A stretch of 64,000 bases of DNA, taken from Adiantum capillus-veneris (Eukaryota > Streptophyta > Polypodiopsida > Polypodiales > Pteridaceae). Shown here in pieces: positions 1-12,385 of the stretch. Position 1 is the stretch's first letter; the number at the start of each line of letters is the position of its first letter. A model generated the notes under the pieces. That model ran no database searches. It was not told the origin of the DNA and saw nothing but the letters and a program-made list of their open reading frames with translations. Location: assembly GCA_014529385.2 (NCBI GenBank), contig CM043944.1:51221768-51285767 (forward strand), given 5' to 3'. A program made the translations under genes and the position numbers.

Positions 1-7
1 CTCCATC

Positions 8-3000
8 TCATCGATCGTAGATAGGACGTTGACCCTTATGATAAAACAATCCTAGCAATAGTGTTTTCACCTACAAATATTAAGTAGAATGTGATCTAAT
101 TTAAGAAAACTGTGAGCATGCTTTTCAATCAACAAATAAATTTACTTACTCTCTCAATCTCAATGGTCTTTCGTACATAACCATCGGGGATCAAAATAAG
201 GATGGTGTGCATCATTTTGAATCTCATCTCAATGGCATGGCTAGACACAATTCCAAAGTGATCAGTGGAGCTTAGGGTGATGTACCACCCATTGTCTGCC
301 ACATACTTTGAAGCTATTACGGCCACTTTCTTACTTAATTTTCGAGAGAATTGATTCCATGGAGGGACCTGCATAATACGCATTGTTAATTTAATTAAAG
401 TTACAAAACTATCATAGACTGTCCATTGTGGTTTTGAAGGATGCATACCTCGTTCTCCGAAAAATTTTCAACTTTAAAGTTTGTTGGAAAATCCGCAAAC
501 AAAAGAGAGGCCACTTCATTGCTCTTTTCCCCATCAACATGGGCTGAATGAAGAAAATCCAAGATCTTGCATACGATCAAATACATGTATTTCAAACATT
601 CACAACACACACCACACATAGTTAGTCTTTCTTTTCACATGTGTTTACCATTTCTCATCATCGAGAGAAATTTTGTAAACATCTAGCATGTTGCCGATAA
701 CGGTCACATCACAATCTATGGAAGGCACTGCATAATCAGAAAATAAAATATTTCATCAAGAATTGTTGAGTAGAAAGAAAGTGACAGCTAGATATCTATA
801 CAAGCAAGTTTACTTGTGGAGCCTTGAGCACCTTTTTGGTTCTTTTTGGGAGACTTCTTGGGCTTCTTGGATCTAACAAAATCCAATCCTTTCTTTATAG
901 AGGAGATTGTACTATTGTTTACTCTTTTCGAAGAGGTGGCTTTCTTGGAAGCTGAGCCAATCTTCTCAATACCATTTTCATTTCTTTCAAGAACGTGCTC
1001 TAAAGAAAACAAAAATATATTTCTCACAAACATAATCTAAATAGTATGAGCACTTTAACAATTTTGTAGTTTTTATAAATGCCAAAAATAACCACCAAGG
1101 GCAATACTCAATTTCCCAAGCAATCAAACCATAATCTCTCATCCATATTGGATACATACACTCCTCACAAGAGAGGTCCCTCCAACTTTCAACAGCAATT
1201 GGCAACTTCTCCAACAAAGTTTGATCGTAAAGCTGAATTAGCCATATACATAAAATGCAGTTAACTTTATTTGAGCTCCTTTCCTAAGTGACTTATTTAT
1301 TATACAAACTCTAAGTAAAAAATAGAATAATAACCATAAAGATATCAATTGTATTACCTGAATAATACTCTCCTCGAAGATTCCATAAGCTCTGGAATTT
1401 TTTCATCCGACTCTTTTGTGTTGAGCTTATTCCAAAGCTCCACAAAATCTTTATCAATGTGGTCCCTCAATTGGTGATGAAACCATGCTTCAAAGCCCTC
1501 CGGCATTTCTTCAATCATTTTCCCTTTGATCCTCAAGCATTGCTTCAAGATACTTCCCTAATACCACTCTTTACGCAAGTACATTCTAAATTTCATTGCA
1601 CTAATATAACGCTTAGAAGTAACATCATCTACACGGCAATGCATCAAAGAGTGCAATATTTCCTTTTTCCTATATAGCAAACAATAAACAAACCATAAAT
1701 GCATTGATTCATTTGATGATTTCATGTGTATTTTTTATCCAAAAATTATTACCTCTCTAGTGATATTTTAGAAGTTGCCAAAGAGTGGACCTTGTCTCTT
1801 GTAAGGCCCTTTTGATCCTTTTCTCTTATCCAATTGAAGTTAAATAATAAAGAGAAGAACCCCTAGCCATTGGCGGGGTTGGCAATGGCCAACATCTATG
1901 TTGCATTAGCACGAGATCAAATCAAATCAATTTTTCAATCAAATAAATCAAATTCAAATGACATGTCAACTTACAATTTTGTAGAAATGCAAACATAAAC
2001 GGTGAGAAAAGTGTTTACCTTATAAGCTCTTTCTTTGAATATTTTTTCTACTCTTCCTCGAGCAACCATTTCCTTTTCTGGTAGTGAAATCGAGGGATCA
2101 TTGATCTCTTGCATCTCTTTGATAAGATACAATTCAAAGTCTTCCTTTTGTAGAGCAAATGAAAAAAAAAAGTAAGATTTTACAAAATAATGTCAAGCTT
2201 TAGAAATTACATAAAAAGTGTACCTTAAGGCAAAAAAATATACCTTCCATATGAGCATTGCTAATAAAAGAGCAGGAGCGTTGTACCAACTCCCTTTAGA
2301 CGCCTTCTTCTCACAAGCAAGCTCTACCTCTATCCATCGAATCCAATCTTGGGGAAAGTCTTTCATTAAAGAATCTTTGCTTGCCACAGCCAGTTTTTGG
2401 AACAAGAAGATCTCCTGCCCAAAATTCATGCTCACAGTGGTTCTACCAATCCTAAACCACAATATCTTAAATTAAATGGTAGTAGAATGACATCAATAAA
2501 GTAATAGCAATAACTTTCAAAACAACAAATGTGCCTACTCATTTTGAGAGCGCAAAGCTAGCATAAGCTCCCCCTCTGCACTTCTATCAACATAGACAAA
2601 TTGACACTTCACAGAACAATGTCTCCACTTTATCATTGAAAATTCTACAACAACAAAAAAGAAAATTAGAAAGCATAGAGTAATACAAGTCAACTTTACA
2701 TTAAACAAAAAATAAATCACTTACGTGTTTTTATTAAGCGCATCCAAGTTTTCAAATGGTGATTACCATCCCAAACGATAAATTTTTTTCCCCTTAAGTC
2801 TTCCCACTCAAGGGGAAGGGAATTATCAAAATCATCGCTTATTTCTCGCCAAATAGGCCCCCATTCATCTTTGTCTAAGTCGGAAACATAATGTTGATCA
2901 TGGCCTGGCTTCTTAAATGACACAAGAAATGGAGCTCCAAGCACACTGTATCCAGAAATCTCAAACCTTTTCACCAAGCCCTCAGTGCCTGGACCCACCG

Positions 3001-3510
3001 CTCTAATGGCTTCATTTTCGATCAATCTGCAGAGAGGAATGCGAGGAGGTTCCCCACCTCTCTTTACAATAAAACCCTCTACAATCTCCTCCAATATTCG
3101 ACCATGAAAATTCTTTCCAAATACTGTTGGATGATCGGGAGGTTTAGCAACAATTGTTGTTGCTTCAGACACGCTGTGAGCCACCAATTCACCTTGTGTA
3201 GCATGAATATCTATGAACACCTCTTCTTCATGCACATCACTCAATATATCCTCTTCTTCATGCACATCACCCAAAATATCCTCCTTTCGACGGACATTGG
3301 AAGAAGCAATGGAAGATCATGCATTGGCCCTATGCCCTGTAGTGCCAGACCTTAATGTGTATCCTACTCCTACAAGCAAAAAACAATAAGAACACAACTA
3401 GTTTAGTGAGTATGTTGAGACCAAAAAAAAAAGAACACCAATAGCTTAATGTATTTGAACTTACTTTGAGAGATACCTATCCTGCCACGTTTAGATGGTG
3501 TACGAGCCAT
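8..3510 (-). pseudogene. Unrecognised multi-exon gene with a DGNHHLKTW motif, two nonsense codons
   Basis: I do not recognise the family. GT-AG boundaries with matching phase give exons near 3510-3465 (start MARTPSKRGRIG), 3369-2725, 2644-2539, 2451-2244, 2144-2019, about 1660-1362, about 1220-1040, one or two exons between 1030 and 450, 370-146 and 70-8 (stop TGA at 8-10). The largest exon has a tandem acidic repeat (DILGDVHEEE/DILSDVHEEE) and then VWDGNHHLKTWMRLI, which recalls the DGxHR signatures of ParB/DndB-like proteins; that is inference from one motif. A basic Lys/Ser-rich stretch lies near 790-970. In-frame TGA at 3317-3319 and TAG at 1558-1560 interrupt an otherwise phase-consistent model, so this is probably a recent pseudogene or a transposon-borne gene. 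It lies 3' of the MULE gene on the same strand, but nothing shows they form one element. Confidence 0.55.
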
Positions 3511-3719
3511 AATCTATCAACCACAAACAACAAAAATTTTCTTAGCAATGACAATACAAATATAAACTTCTAAATTTCGGTAGCATAACCGCGTAAAATG
3601 AAAATTAAAAAAAAAACCATTCTCAACTTGCTCATGGCAAGGAAAAATACAAATCCACTTTGACATTTGTATACCTCTTCTCTACAATGACCTGTTCTTA
3701 CATCATTGTAATTGTTACT

Positions 3720-3773
3720 GTAAGTGTGTATAGTATGTGTGTATGAAAGTGTGTTGATGTGTGTGAATGCAAG

Positions 3774-3830
<57 letters not shown>

Positions 3831-4007
3831 ATGATTGTGTGTGTGTGTGTGTGTGAATGTAAGTGTAATATGTGTGTGTCTGTATGCATGATTGTGTGTG
3901 TGTGTTTGTGCTATGTATGCAAGTGTGTTGATGTTGTGAATGCAAGTGTTTATATATGTGTATGTGTGTATGTATGCAAGTTTGTTAATGTTGTGAATGC
4001 AAGTGTT

Positions 4008-4103
<96 letters not shown>

Positions 4104-4361
4104 GTGTGTGTCTGTATGCATGATTGTGTGTGTGTGTGTGTGCTATGTATGCAAGTGTGTTGATGTTGTGAATGCAAGTGTTTATATATGTGTATGTATG
4201 CAAGTGTGTTGATGTTGTGAATGCAAGTGTTTATATATGTGGGTGTATGTATGTATGTATGTGTGTGTATACAAGTGTAATGTGTGTGCGTATGCATGAT
4301 TGTGTGTGTGTTTGTGCTATGTGTGCAAGTGTTTTGATGTGTGTGAATGAAAGTGTGTATC

Positions 4362-4409
<48 letters not shown>

Positions 4410-4440
4410 TGTGTGTGTGTATATGTGTGTGTGGCCTTTG
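3720..4440. repeat. Compound (GT)n microsatellite and minisatellite
   Basis: Pure GT runs of about 50 bp (3776-3829) and about 85 bp (4011-4098), plus a shorter run at 4362-4392 followed by (GA)n, are separated by a variable unit containing GCAAGTGTGTTGATGTTGTG, repeated near 3919, 3975, 4150 and 4200. Long His-Thr or Cys-Val reading frames here are repeat artefacts, not genes. Confidence 0.95.
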
Positions 4441-5025
4441 TTATAATGGCCAAGTGGTGGATCTTTGATGCCCCACTTACCAATTCTTACTCTAAATGGA
4501 CAAGTAGTGGATCTAGGATCTACTCATTCCAGTAACATTGTGTAAAATTACAAGTGTTATCATGGCTAAGTGTTGAATCCACCTAACTTTAGGACATGGT
4601 TAGAATGGCCAAGTGGTGGATCTAGGAGACACCAACAATTGGATCCACATTTCAAGCCTTGGTTATAATGGCCAAGTGGTGGATCTTTGAAGCACCATCT
4701 TCCTAGTTCGTAGTCTAAATGGTCAAGTGGTGGATTTAGAATCTACTCATCCCACAAGTGTTGAATGCACCTAATATTAAGACATGGTTAGAATGGCCAA
4801 GTGGTGGATCTAGGAGACACCAATAATTGGATCCACAATCCTTTGTTATAATGGCCAAGCGGTGGATCTAGGATCTACTCATCTCACCAAGATTGTGTAA
4901 AATTACAATTGTTTTGATAGCCAAGTGTTGAATACATGTAACTTTAAGCCGTGGTTAGAATGGCCAAGTCACATTTCAAGAGTTTGTTATAATGGCCAAG
5001 TGGTGGATCTTTGATGCAGGGGATT
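4440..5025. repeat. GATCCACCACTTGGCCATT satellite, inverted segment
   Basis: Divergent copies of AATGGCCAAGTGGTGGATCT recur every 50-60 bp, with the neighbouring words of the main satellite in reverse complement. This segment therefore runs opposite to the arrays at 8946, 19105 and 30362. It begins directly after the GT-rich tract. Confidence 0.9.
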
Positions 5026-5535
5026 TAACATTTGCGAGTTTTTCATTTCAAGTTTTTTTGAACATTTTAGGAATCTTTAGAGTTTTTTTAACCAAATCTG
5101 TGTCATAGCATAAAGTATCTATTTAATGTAATTTTCAATCGTCATAAGACTCCATATATGTGGTTGACGGAGAGAGAAAGTATAAATTCTAGAGAGATAG
5201 TATTTATGCGAGTTACCATTGGAAGAAGAGATCATAAATCCTTGAGAGAGAGAGAGTGAGTTCTCTTCTAGAGACAGAAAGTAAAATCATAGAGTTGTAT
5301 ATCACTACGCAGAGAGAGAGAGAGACCGAGAGAGCATAACGACGTGAAAATGTAAACAAATAAAATCACCATTTCACAACTCATGCCATTAGAGTCAAAT
5401 ATGCTCGCAACACATGTGATCAGAGTCAAATAATCCACAGCATATAATCATGCGATAAAGTAAAAAATCATGCAAAATAGAGACAACACTATTTTCAGAG
5501 TTAAATAATCCACAGCATATATAAATGTGATGAAG
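5026..5535. other. No gene seen; GA-rich interval
   Basis: Non-coding AT-rich sequence with short (GA)n stretches near 5170-5340 and a short repeated phrase (CACAGCATAT...) near 5430 and 5510. It may be the 3' flank of the MULE element, but no terminal inverted repeat was recognised. Confidence 0.5.
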
Positions 5536-8500
5536 TCAAAAATCATGCCAGATAGAGACAATACTATTTTTTCCAAGCTTGAGCTTTTTGAAACAACGTA
5601 AGTTTGAGGATGTAAGTACATTCGCTAAACTACCATACGATAAGATCAAAATTAGAGTACAAAAAAGGATAGTCGCCATAAATGTAATGGTCACTCTAAA
5701 AGGCAAGTAATTTGCTCCCAAATAGCTTGCAAGTTGCTTCATGTCTTTTGCTTGAAATTTGAAATCCTTTGCTGCATAAACAATGTTTTTTCAAGATAAA
5801 TAATCACAAGTGTAATAAACCAAAATAAATATAGAAAAACACTTAAATATCATAGATCAATATTCTAGTTGAGTGAAAGATGCATACCAAACCAGCTGTA
5901 ATTAAATGGAGGGAGAAATCCTCCTTGGTTGTCCAAGAATAAAAGCGATGTCCATTGGTGAGAGGGTTGGCTGATGAATAATCATGTGCTCCTTAGGTTC
6001 AAGTCCGAGCACTTTTGTGTACACATAGTACATATGTTTGAATGCCAAAAAGGATTTGTTAGTATTCTCTCCCTTTTGAAAATCCGGACACGTGCATGTT
6101 GGACTCTGTTTTATATGAATCTCATAGCTATTTTCAGTGAGTACTCGGAAAATTACATGCTCTTGAGACCTTTTCACTTCATCCAAAAATATAATTGTCA
6201 TACTATTACATGCTTCCAATTTCTTCATGGCCTCTTTAGAGATTCCATGCCTCCACTTTTTCTTCCTCGAGCTGCCACCACCTTCTTTGCAGTCGCCAGC
6301 AAGAGGTTGTGGATTTACAATTGAATTCTCTGTCCGAAATCCACTCTGATGCAGCGCGGCAAGTTCCTGTGTGGAGATATCTATCCCTCTTGCTACTGGC
6401 CAAAAATTTGGATCAGAAGGTAAATCTTTGACTTGTCTTTTGATTGATTGAGTATGCAAAATATCATGATTACAAAACCATAACCATTGCTCAATTGTTT
6501 TACCCTTGAACATTCTTTCAGACCATATACATGGAGCAACAAGACCAATTGAGCGACTATGCAAGATATTGTCAGAATTTTTTCTCCCTACCATTCCAAA
6601 ACATTTTCTTTGACTTTGAATGGGCATTCTCCTGAGGGCCCACTGAGTGCGTGGCACAGCACTCTCAAACACATTGTTTCTTTGAGATGACAAAGGTGTG
6701 GTTGTTTCTTTTTGAGATCCAATATCATCATCACTGTCACTAATTTGCAGCGGAATGTTAGAAATACCTGGTCCTTGGATATCAAACTTGATTTTTTTTT
6801 GTCCACCGCGATGGTTTTGTTGCTTAGATTCCATGACATATTCTGGCCGGGAGCTACTTGTTCCTATTCTGCCCCTCTTTTTGCGTTGTACTGTTTCTTT
6901 GTCTCCATGCAAAATTGGCTGCGCATACATGGGAGTCCCTGCAACAGCCTCCTGTAATAGATGGGCCACGTTGGTTGGAGTTGGAGTTTGTTGAGATTCA
7001 ACTCGAGAAAGCAAGGTCTCCATTGTGGGACCCGTTCCTATATAACGCCCAGTAGTATATCCCAAACGCTTTGCACATTGAATATATGAGTTTATAACAT
7101 CTGTTACACATGCATCATACAAGGATATTTTTCTCTTTCCACCTTCACCCGCTAACCAACTGGCATGTACACTTTCTGATAAATTAACATTGGGAATTTG
7201 TGCCCGCTCCCACGGACTTAGACCACCCTATGAAATTCAAAAAAACATGAATTAAAATTTATAAATTTCATGTATGAAAAGCTTATAAATTTTTCTAAAA
7301 ATATAGATTGTCATAAAGGTACTTACATCTGTTCCAATTCCTCCCCAGTGTGAAATTCGTTGCTCCCACCATTTAAACCATCTGCTCACTCTTGTGATGC
7401 TCTCTGTAGATAGATGCTGTCTCCACCATTTTTGAATTGAAAGTGCCCTTTGAGATGCAAGCACAATGGTCTTACAAGCTCTCCATTCCTCACACATATC
7501 AATGTGTTGATTTGTTAGATGTTGAGGTATCCACTTTTTAGCATATTTGTGGAGACTCTGCTCCCAATGAAATAGGCATGACCGTTCACGTCCCTCCATG
7601 ATATTATCTGGCCCGCCATTGAAGACTGTTCGAATAGCATTCCAATTGGCACCAGCTTCATCAGACATAAAACCTACAAAGTCAGTTGCACCATGTCCGT
7701 ACTTTTCCATTGTTAAATTAAGGTTCTCCCAAAAAATAACTTGAGTCTTTGCATCCTCCTCTTTAGTTTCACATATAGCAATTATTTGTAGTGATCGTAT
7801 GCTGCAAGATATTCAACATAAACAATTTCACACATCTTCTTTTATTTAATGATAAAAAAATACGAGATATTTAAATACTTAAAGATTACCTGGGATCATA
7901 AACTGAGCATGATATTGTTGCCCATCCATCTATTCTATGGGTAAAATCAAAATGTACCCACGCATTTCTCAAGACACCAGTTTCAATTCTTTTCATCCGA
8001 TTTACTAGATCAATCCCAGAACTTGGTCCTTTAGTGGACATTTTAAATAGGAAGCACTTGTCATCCTCTTCACCCTATCCAGGAAATCTACTCCCATGGA
8101 AAAAAGAAAACATGCACTTTTTTTGAAGCAATAAAATATTATCATATCCATCCCCAATAACAACACCTTGACTCTTCCTCTCCTTTGAAACAATTGAAGA
8201 AAACCTACATGATGCATCACAAGAAGGCTAAATTTATAATAGTTAAAAAATTAACAAATTCAAGGAACAAAATTGAGTTTCTTTTACCCTTTGGTTTGAA
8301 CCAATGGCATCATTTCTTCCAAAAAATCATTGAATTGTACATCGGATGTAACTTCAGCTTCCTCACCAATCAAGGAGTGAAGAACAAGTTGTTGAGCCAC
8401 CAACATTTGAATTTTTCTTGGGCCACCCTTTTCTATTTTTAGTACTACACCTACCAGTTTCCATACTCTTGAAATAGTAGCCCTAGAGGTTCCTGCCTTA

Positions 8501-8945
8501 ACATTATGACAATGTTTACCAACATGTATTGCTAGTTGCGACATTGTACCATCTCTAGGAAAAACAAAATAGATTTTGCAGGGACAAGCAGCAACACAAG
8601 TAACAACCTTCTGACAATAATGAAAATTTATTGTTGTATTCTCTTCCATTGCAAGGTAGTCCTTTTTGACCTATCTGTCCAAATATCCATGAAAATCTCT
8701 ACTATTAAATTATTGTTCCTTAATATAACGAGGACACGTTGAATAATTGCACTACATGCATCCCAAACAGTGGCTTAGACGAATTGTGCATGCTATTGCC
8801 ATGGTTGTCACAGATGGGCGAGTCCACAAGTGACCATCAAAGCGTTGTTCCATCCCTGTCATTCGTTTTGTTTTATCCTGAGTCGCAGGTAACTCAAAAC
8901 ACAAATTTCCATCATAATGTTGTGGAAGTTCAGCAACTTTCCTAG
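5536..8945 (-). pseudogene. MULE-type transposase with degenerate SWIM finger
   Basis: Minus-strand coding blocks read in order: 8945-8760 (DGHLWTRPSVTTMAIA), 8649-8284, 8040-7890 (HRIDGWATISCSVYD, then a GTAATC donor), 7800-7327 (GFMSDEAGANWNAI; CLFHWEQSLHKYAKKW) and 7122-5902. The first two contain candidate catalytic aspartates and the H/C-rich motif usual in MULE transposases. The last block ends in a SWIM zinc finger (TCTCPDFQKG...FKHMYYV near residue 350-370), but the expected Cys before KH is Phe. A possible final exon at 5773-5536 has a hydrophobic stretch (TITFMATILFCTLILIL); joining it needs a 1-nt frameshift near 5920. The 5' coding end abuts satellite DNA at 8945, so the element is truncated there and its right terminal repeat is missing. 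The family call is established knowledge applied to visible motifs; exon borders are approximate. Confidence 0.7.
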
Positions 8946-9327
8946 ATCCACCACTTGTTCATTCTAGCCATGTCTTAAAGATAGGTGCATTCAGCACTTG
9001 GCCATCATAACACTTGTAGTTTTACACAATGTTGGTGGGATGAGTAGATCCTAGATCCACCACTTGGCCATTTAGACTAAGAATTGGGAAGTAGGTGTGA
9101 AGCCCACCATTTGTCCAAACATATGCTCTATTGAAGTATAGAGATCCACACGGTCTACCACTCGTCCAAGCTAAGGTCTATTGAAGGATAGATATCCACA
9201 AGGTCCACCACTTGTCCAAAGCTAATCTTCATTACATCATATAGAGCCACAAGGTCCAAGTAGAGCACATAGAGCCAGAATGTCCACAATCTAAGGTGTG
9301 CATGGAAAATTAATGCAAGGTCCACCA
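8946..9327. repeat. Satellite segment, main unit passing into the derived unit
   Basis: Starts with GATCCACCACTTGTTCATT-type units and passes at about 9100 into the AAGGTCCACCACTTGTCCAA unit. The order and sequence closely match 32570-32900, so the two places are copies of one segment. It ends exactly where transposon A begins. Confidence 0.9.
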
Positions 9328-9692
9328 CATTAGGAGAAAGTTGGACTCACTTTTGGTCCCTATAAGAAGTGCCACGTCGGCTTAGAGAGAGAAGATGAAA
9401 ATGTTAAATTGTGCATTTTATGTGATACTTTTTTGCGCAACAAAAAGCCAAAATGACATTATTTGGTAGGTAGCCGCCGTCTTTATCATTCTTATCCTTC
9501 GTTCTCTTGTCAGGAATCCAACTAACCATATGACTAATGATCTGAAATGCCAACTTACAAGCGTTCCCTCCAAAAACATAAGCCACATGAACTATATCAA
9601 CTCTAAACTTGAAAATATGGTCTTCCCTCCCAAAACCTGAGATATTTCATGAGTTTCGAGTGTCCTTCTTTTTCTCTATATCAACTCTAGGA

Positions 9693-12385
9693 ATGGAGAA
9701 CGCTTCTTTTCCTGATGGAAACACCAATTTGAACTTGCAATCCTCAGCCCCTTCATCTTTAACACTTACCCAAAGAAAGAACACACATCATCTTTATATT
9801 GATGTATTGCAAGAGTACGCACCATTTTGCAGAAACGTAGGAGGGAGTCTTTCTTATCTCAACGGCAGAAAGAACTTAGAAGGACAAACAAGGAACATCA
9901 TTTGGCTTTGTGGACCGATGGGTCTATTTATCCAAAGGATCCTATGACAAATGCGCTATCTCCCTTTGCTAATATCACTAACCTCTTACATTTCACAGGC
10001 GACGGCAAGGATGGGCTATTGGGATACACCGAACATTTGTAAATGAGAGGATTGAATGCGGAAAGGGAAAGAAACTTCCTGGCGATGGAGAACATGCAGT
10101 TGAAGAAACTTAATGAAGCATGCTCTCAAAAGCTTTCATCAAACAAAGAGACAATCCAAGGCCTTGAGAAGAAGATCACAAGTTTGAAGAGAAAGACACC
10201 GTGCTTGGTAGTCGGAAAATAAAACGAGATCTGTGCAACATTGAGAACATGAAGATTGGTAGTGGTGGACTGAAAAAACGAATACGAGCTTTAAGGTAAC
10301 TCAAAGTTTGTTTCTGCTTTTGTATCTTCAATGTGCTTCACTAAGAAATGGATACACTTTCCTATATGTGATCATAATGCATGGTGCTTTTTTGGCAGGT
10401 CTTTACTGCATCCAAACTCGAACGGTGGAGGCTCAATGCCGGAGTGCATTAGAGTCATCTAGTTCCAAAAGAAGTAGTTGAAGAGATGATAACTCAGAAA
10501 AAATTTCGTAAGTTGAAAGGGAGGCTCCTTACCTCCTTCATGAACAAGAATCAGCTGGAACAAATGGAAGTGCAAGCAATACTTGATGAGAGTGGCATCT
10601 CGCAGATGGGATACAGGGCACTCTTCAAAGCATTAGCTAAAAAGTCTCAAAATAAACTACAGAGAGGATCATTACTGCCAAAGCCATCACATGTAAAGGC
10701 TGCTTGCCGGCACGTAAATGATGAGGTGTTTGAGAATCTTGGGTCACCATTCCATATTGAAGCAACGTTCTTAGGCAAGGGCAGCAGAGAGGTATAGTTT
10801 AACGAGAACAACAACCTCTTTGTTGATCTTGAAGCATTGCAAAGGTATGCAGTTCACGTCTTTGACATCAGTCGAGAGGAGTGCGGTGGGGTTCTCAAGT
10901 TTGTTTTGAAGCTCGACGAGTGCGAGGTGCTGAAGAACAAGAAGTTGGAGAGAGTCACCATTACCCTCATGAACAGAGCTCTAGATCCATCAATAACGAA
11001 AGAGGATCCACAATACTTCAGCGTACAATCCAAAAACAACATTCTAACTCCAGGATCATTTCAGGTATACTTCGTTCACTCTATGATAACAAAAATATTG
11101 ATTATTTGGTTGTTGATTTTGTGTTTTTGTTTTTCACTGCAAGTTGATAAGAAAAATTTTGAAATCCTCGATTGGGTTTTTAGTCAAACCCAAATTCCTT
11201 CTATCATCAGTGAACAAAGAAACGGAGCCATTCTTTCAGTGGAAGGATTTGGTGACTATAGAGTGGAATGTCACATGGCAGGTGACTTAAAGACTCTTAA
11301 GTGTATGTACAACATAACACATGGAGAAGTTGTGGAAAATCCATGCTTATATTGCATGGTTGATGCACAATCTCTTGAGAGTGTGCAATGGAATAGAGCT
11401 CCCAACGGACATCTTCAAGATAAAACTTTTAGACCAGTGCTTGATATTCCTCTGAGTAAAGTTCACGTCTGTACACTTCATGCACTCTGTCAAATAATTG
11501 AAAAGGTGGTTCATTTGTACATATGTTTTGCATGGACATTAAAGCCAGAGAGTGAGTCGAAAAGAGTGATCAAAGCATTAGAGGGAGTGCTCTAAGACAT
11601 TGGTTTGCATGGAGGCAATGTCAAAATCGAAGAGGACCCTAAGATGTCTCAAAGTCGTTAAAGGTACCTAGGAAAGCATCGATAGGCGGCGTGAAGGCAA
11701 GAAGGTTTCTTGGGTTTAGCCTCAAAGATTCAGATAGAGAAGAAAGGAGAAACCTGTTCAACAAATGGAAACAATTACATAAAGTGGTTAAAAACAATGC
11801 TGGTGGTGGGAAATCCAGAATCACAAGGCGAACGTGTGGAAATCACTAGATAAAATTTTTCACTATGTTGAGCAGTATTCTTAGGACCATAGTAAGCTCA
11901 CATCATTTCAAGCAGCCTTGCTAGATTGGAAAAAGGCTTACCTTACAGGGTGGGTGGGCAACATATCACACATTACATAGTGGGTTAGCATTCTACATAT
12001 ACAAAAAAAAAAATTTAATTGTACTCTACTGACCATTTGTTTTATTTCAATGCAACACATACTGTTCAACCATGGTCCATATTTTACCAAGACATACAAC
12101 TCACTATCAATATGGTCCACACAAGGCATGGAAAAAACCCACTACATGGCAAGAACAGGTTATTTTAAGCACACTAAACATGGGGGAGGAAAGGATAAGG
12201 CCAATAGCCTATTAGAGTTACACCAATGGACTTATAGACGACTAATTCATAGAGCAAGGCAGAAGGAACTTCTTAAGTGTTCAGAAATTACACGGTCTTT
12301 ACAACACATCCACAAAGAGAAGAAACAGATGGCTTGGGGAGCTTTAAATGCGGGGGAGCGCCATGTGAGGTGGCAACGGTCATGA
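9693..12385 (+). pseudogene. Transposase of element A, multiple stops and frameshifts
   Basis: Blocks align in order with B's transposase: WTDGSIYPKDP near 9917 (B: WVDGHLYPYDP); a charged coiled-coil-like helix after an in-frame TAA at 10039-10041; 10486-10797; 10837-11595, holding FVLKLDECE, an intron-like gap (11065-11145), EGFGDYRVECHMAGDLKTLK, NPCLYC and VHVCTLHAL; then KARRFL after further stops; then STQGMEKTHYMARTGYFKHT in 12050-12385. KLDE and GDLK supply the first two candidate catalytic Asp, CxxC/HxCxxH the zinc ligands, and the Glu of STQGMEK a candidate third acid. The mechanism is inferred from pattern only. The 3' end overlaps the convergent accessory gene by a few bases. Clearly dead. 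Confidence 0.75.

Noticed and set aside
3570-4483. Long His-Thr and Cys-Val reading frames
   Set aside because: They are translations of GT microsatellite on either strand.
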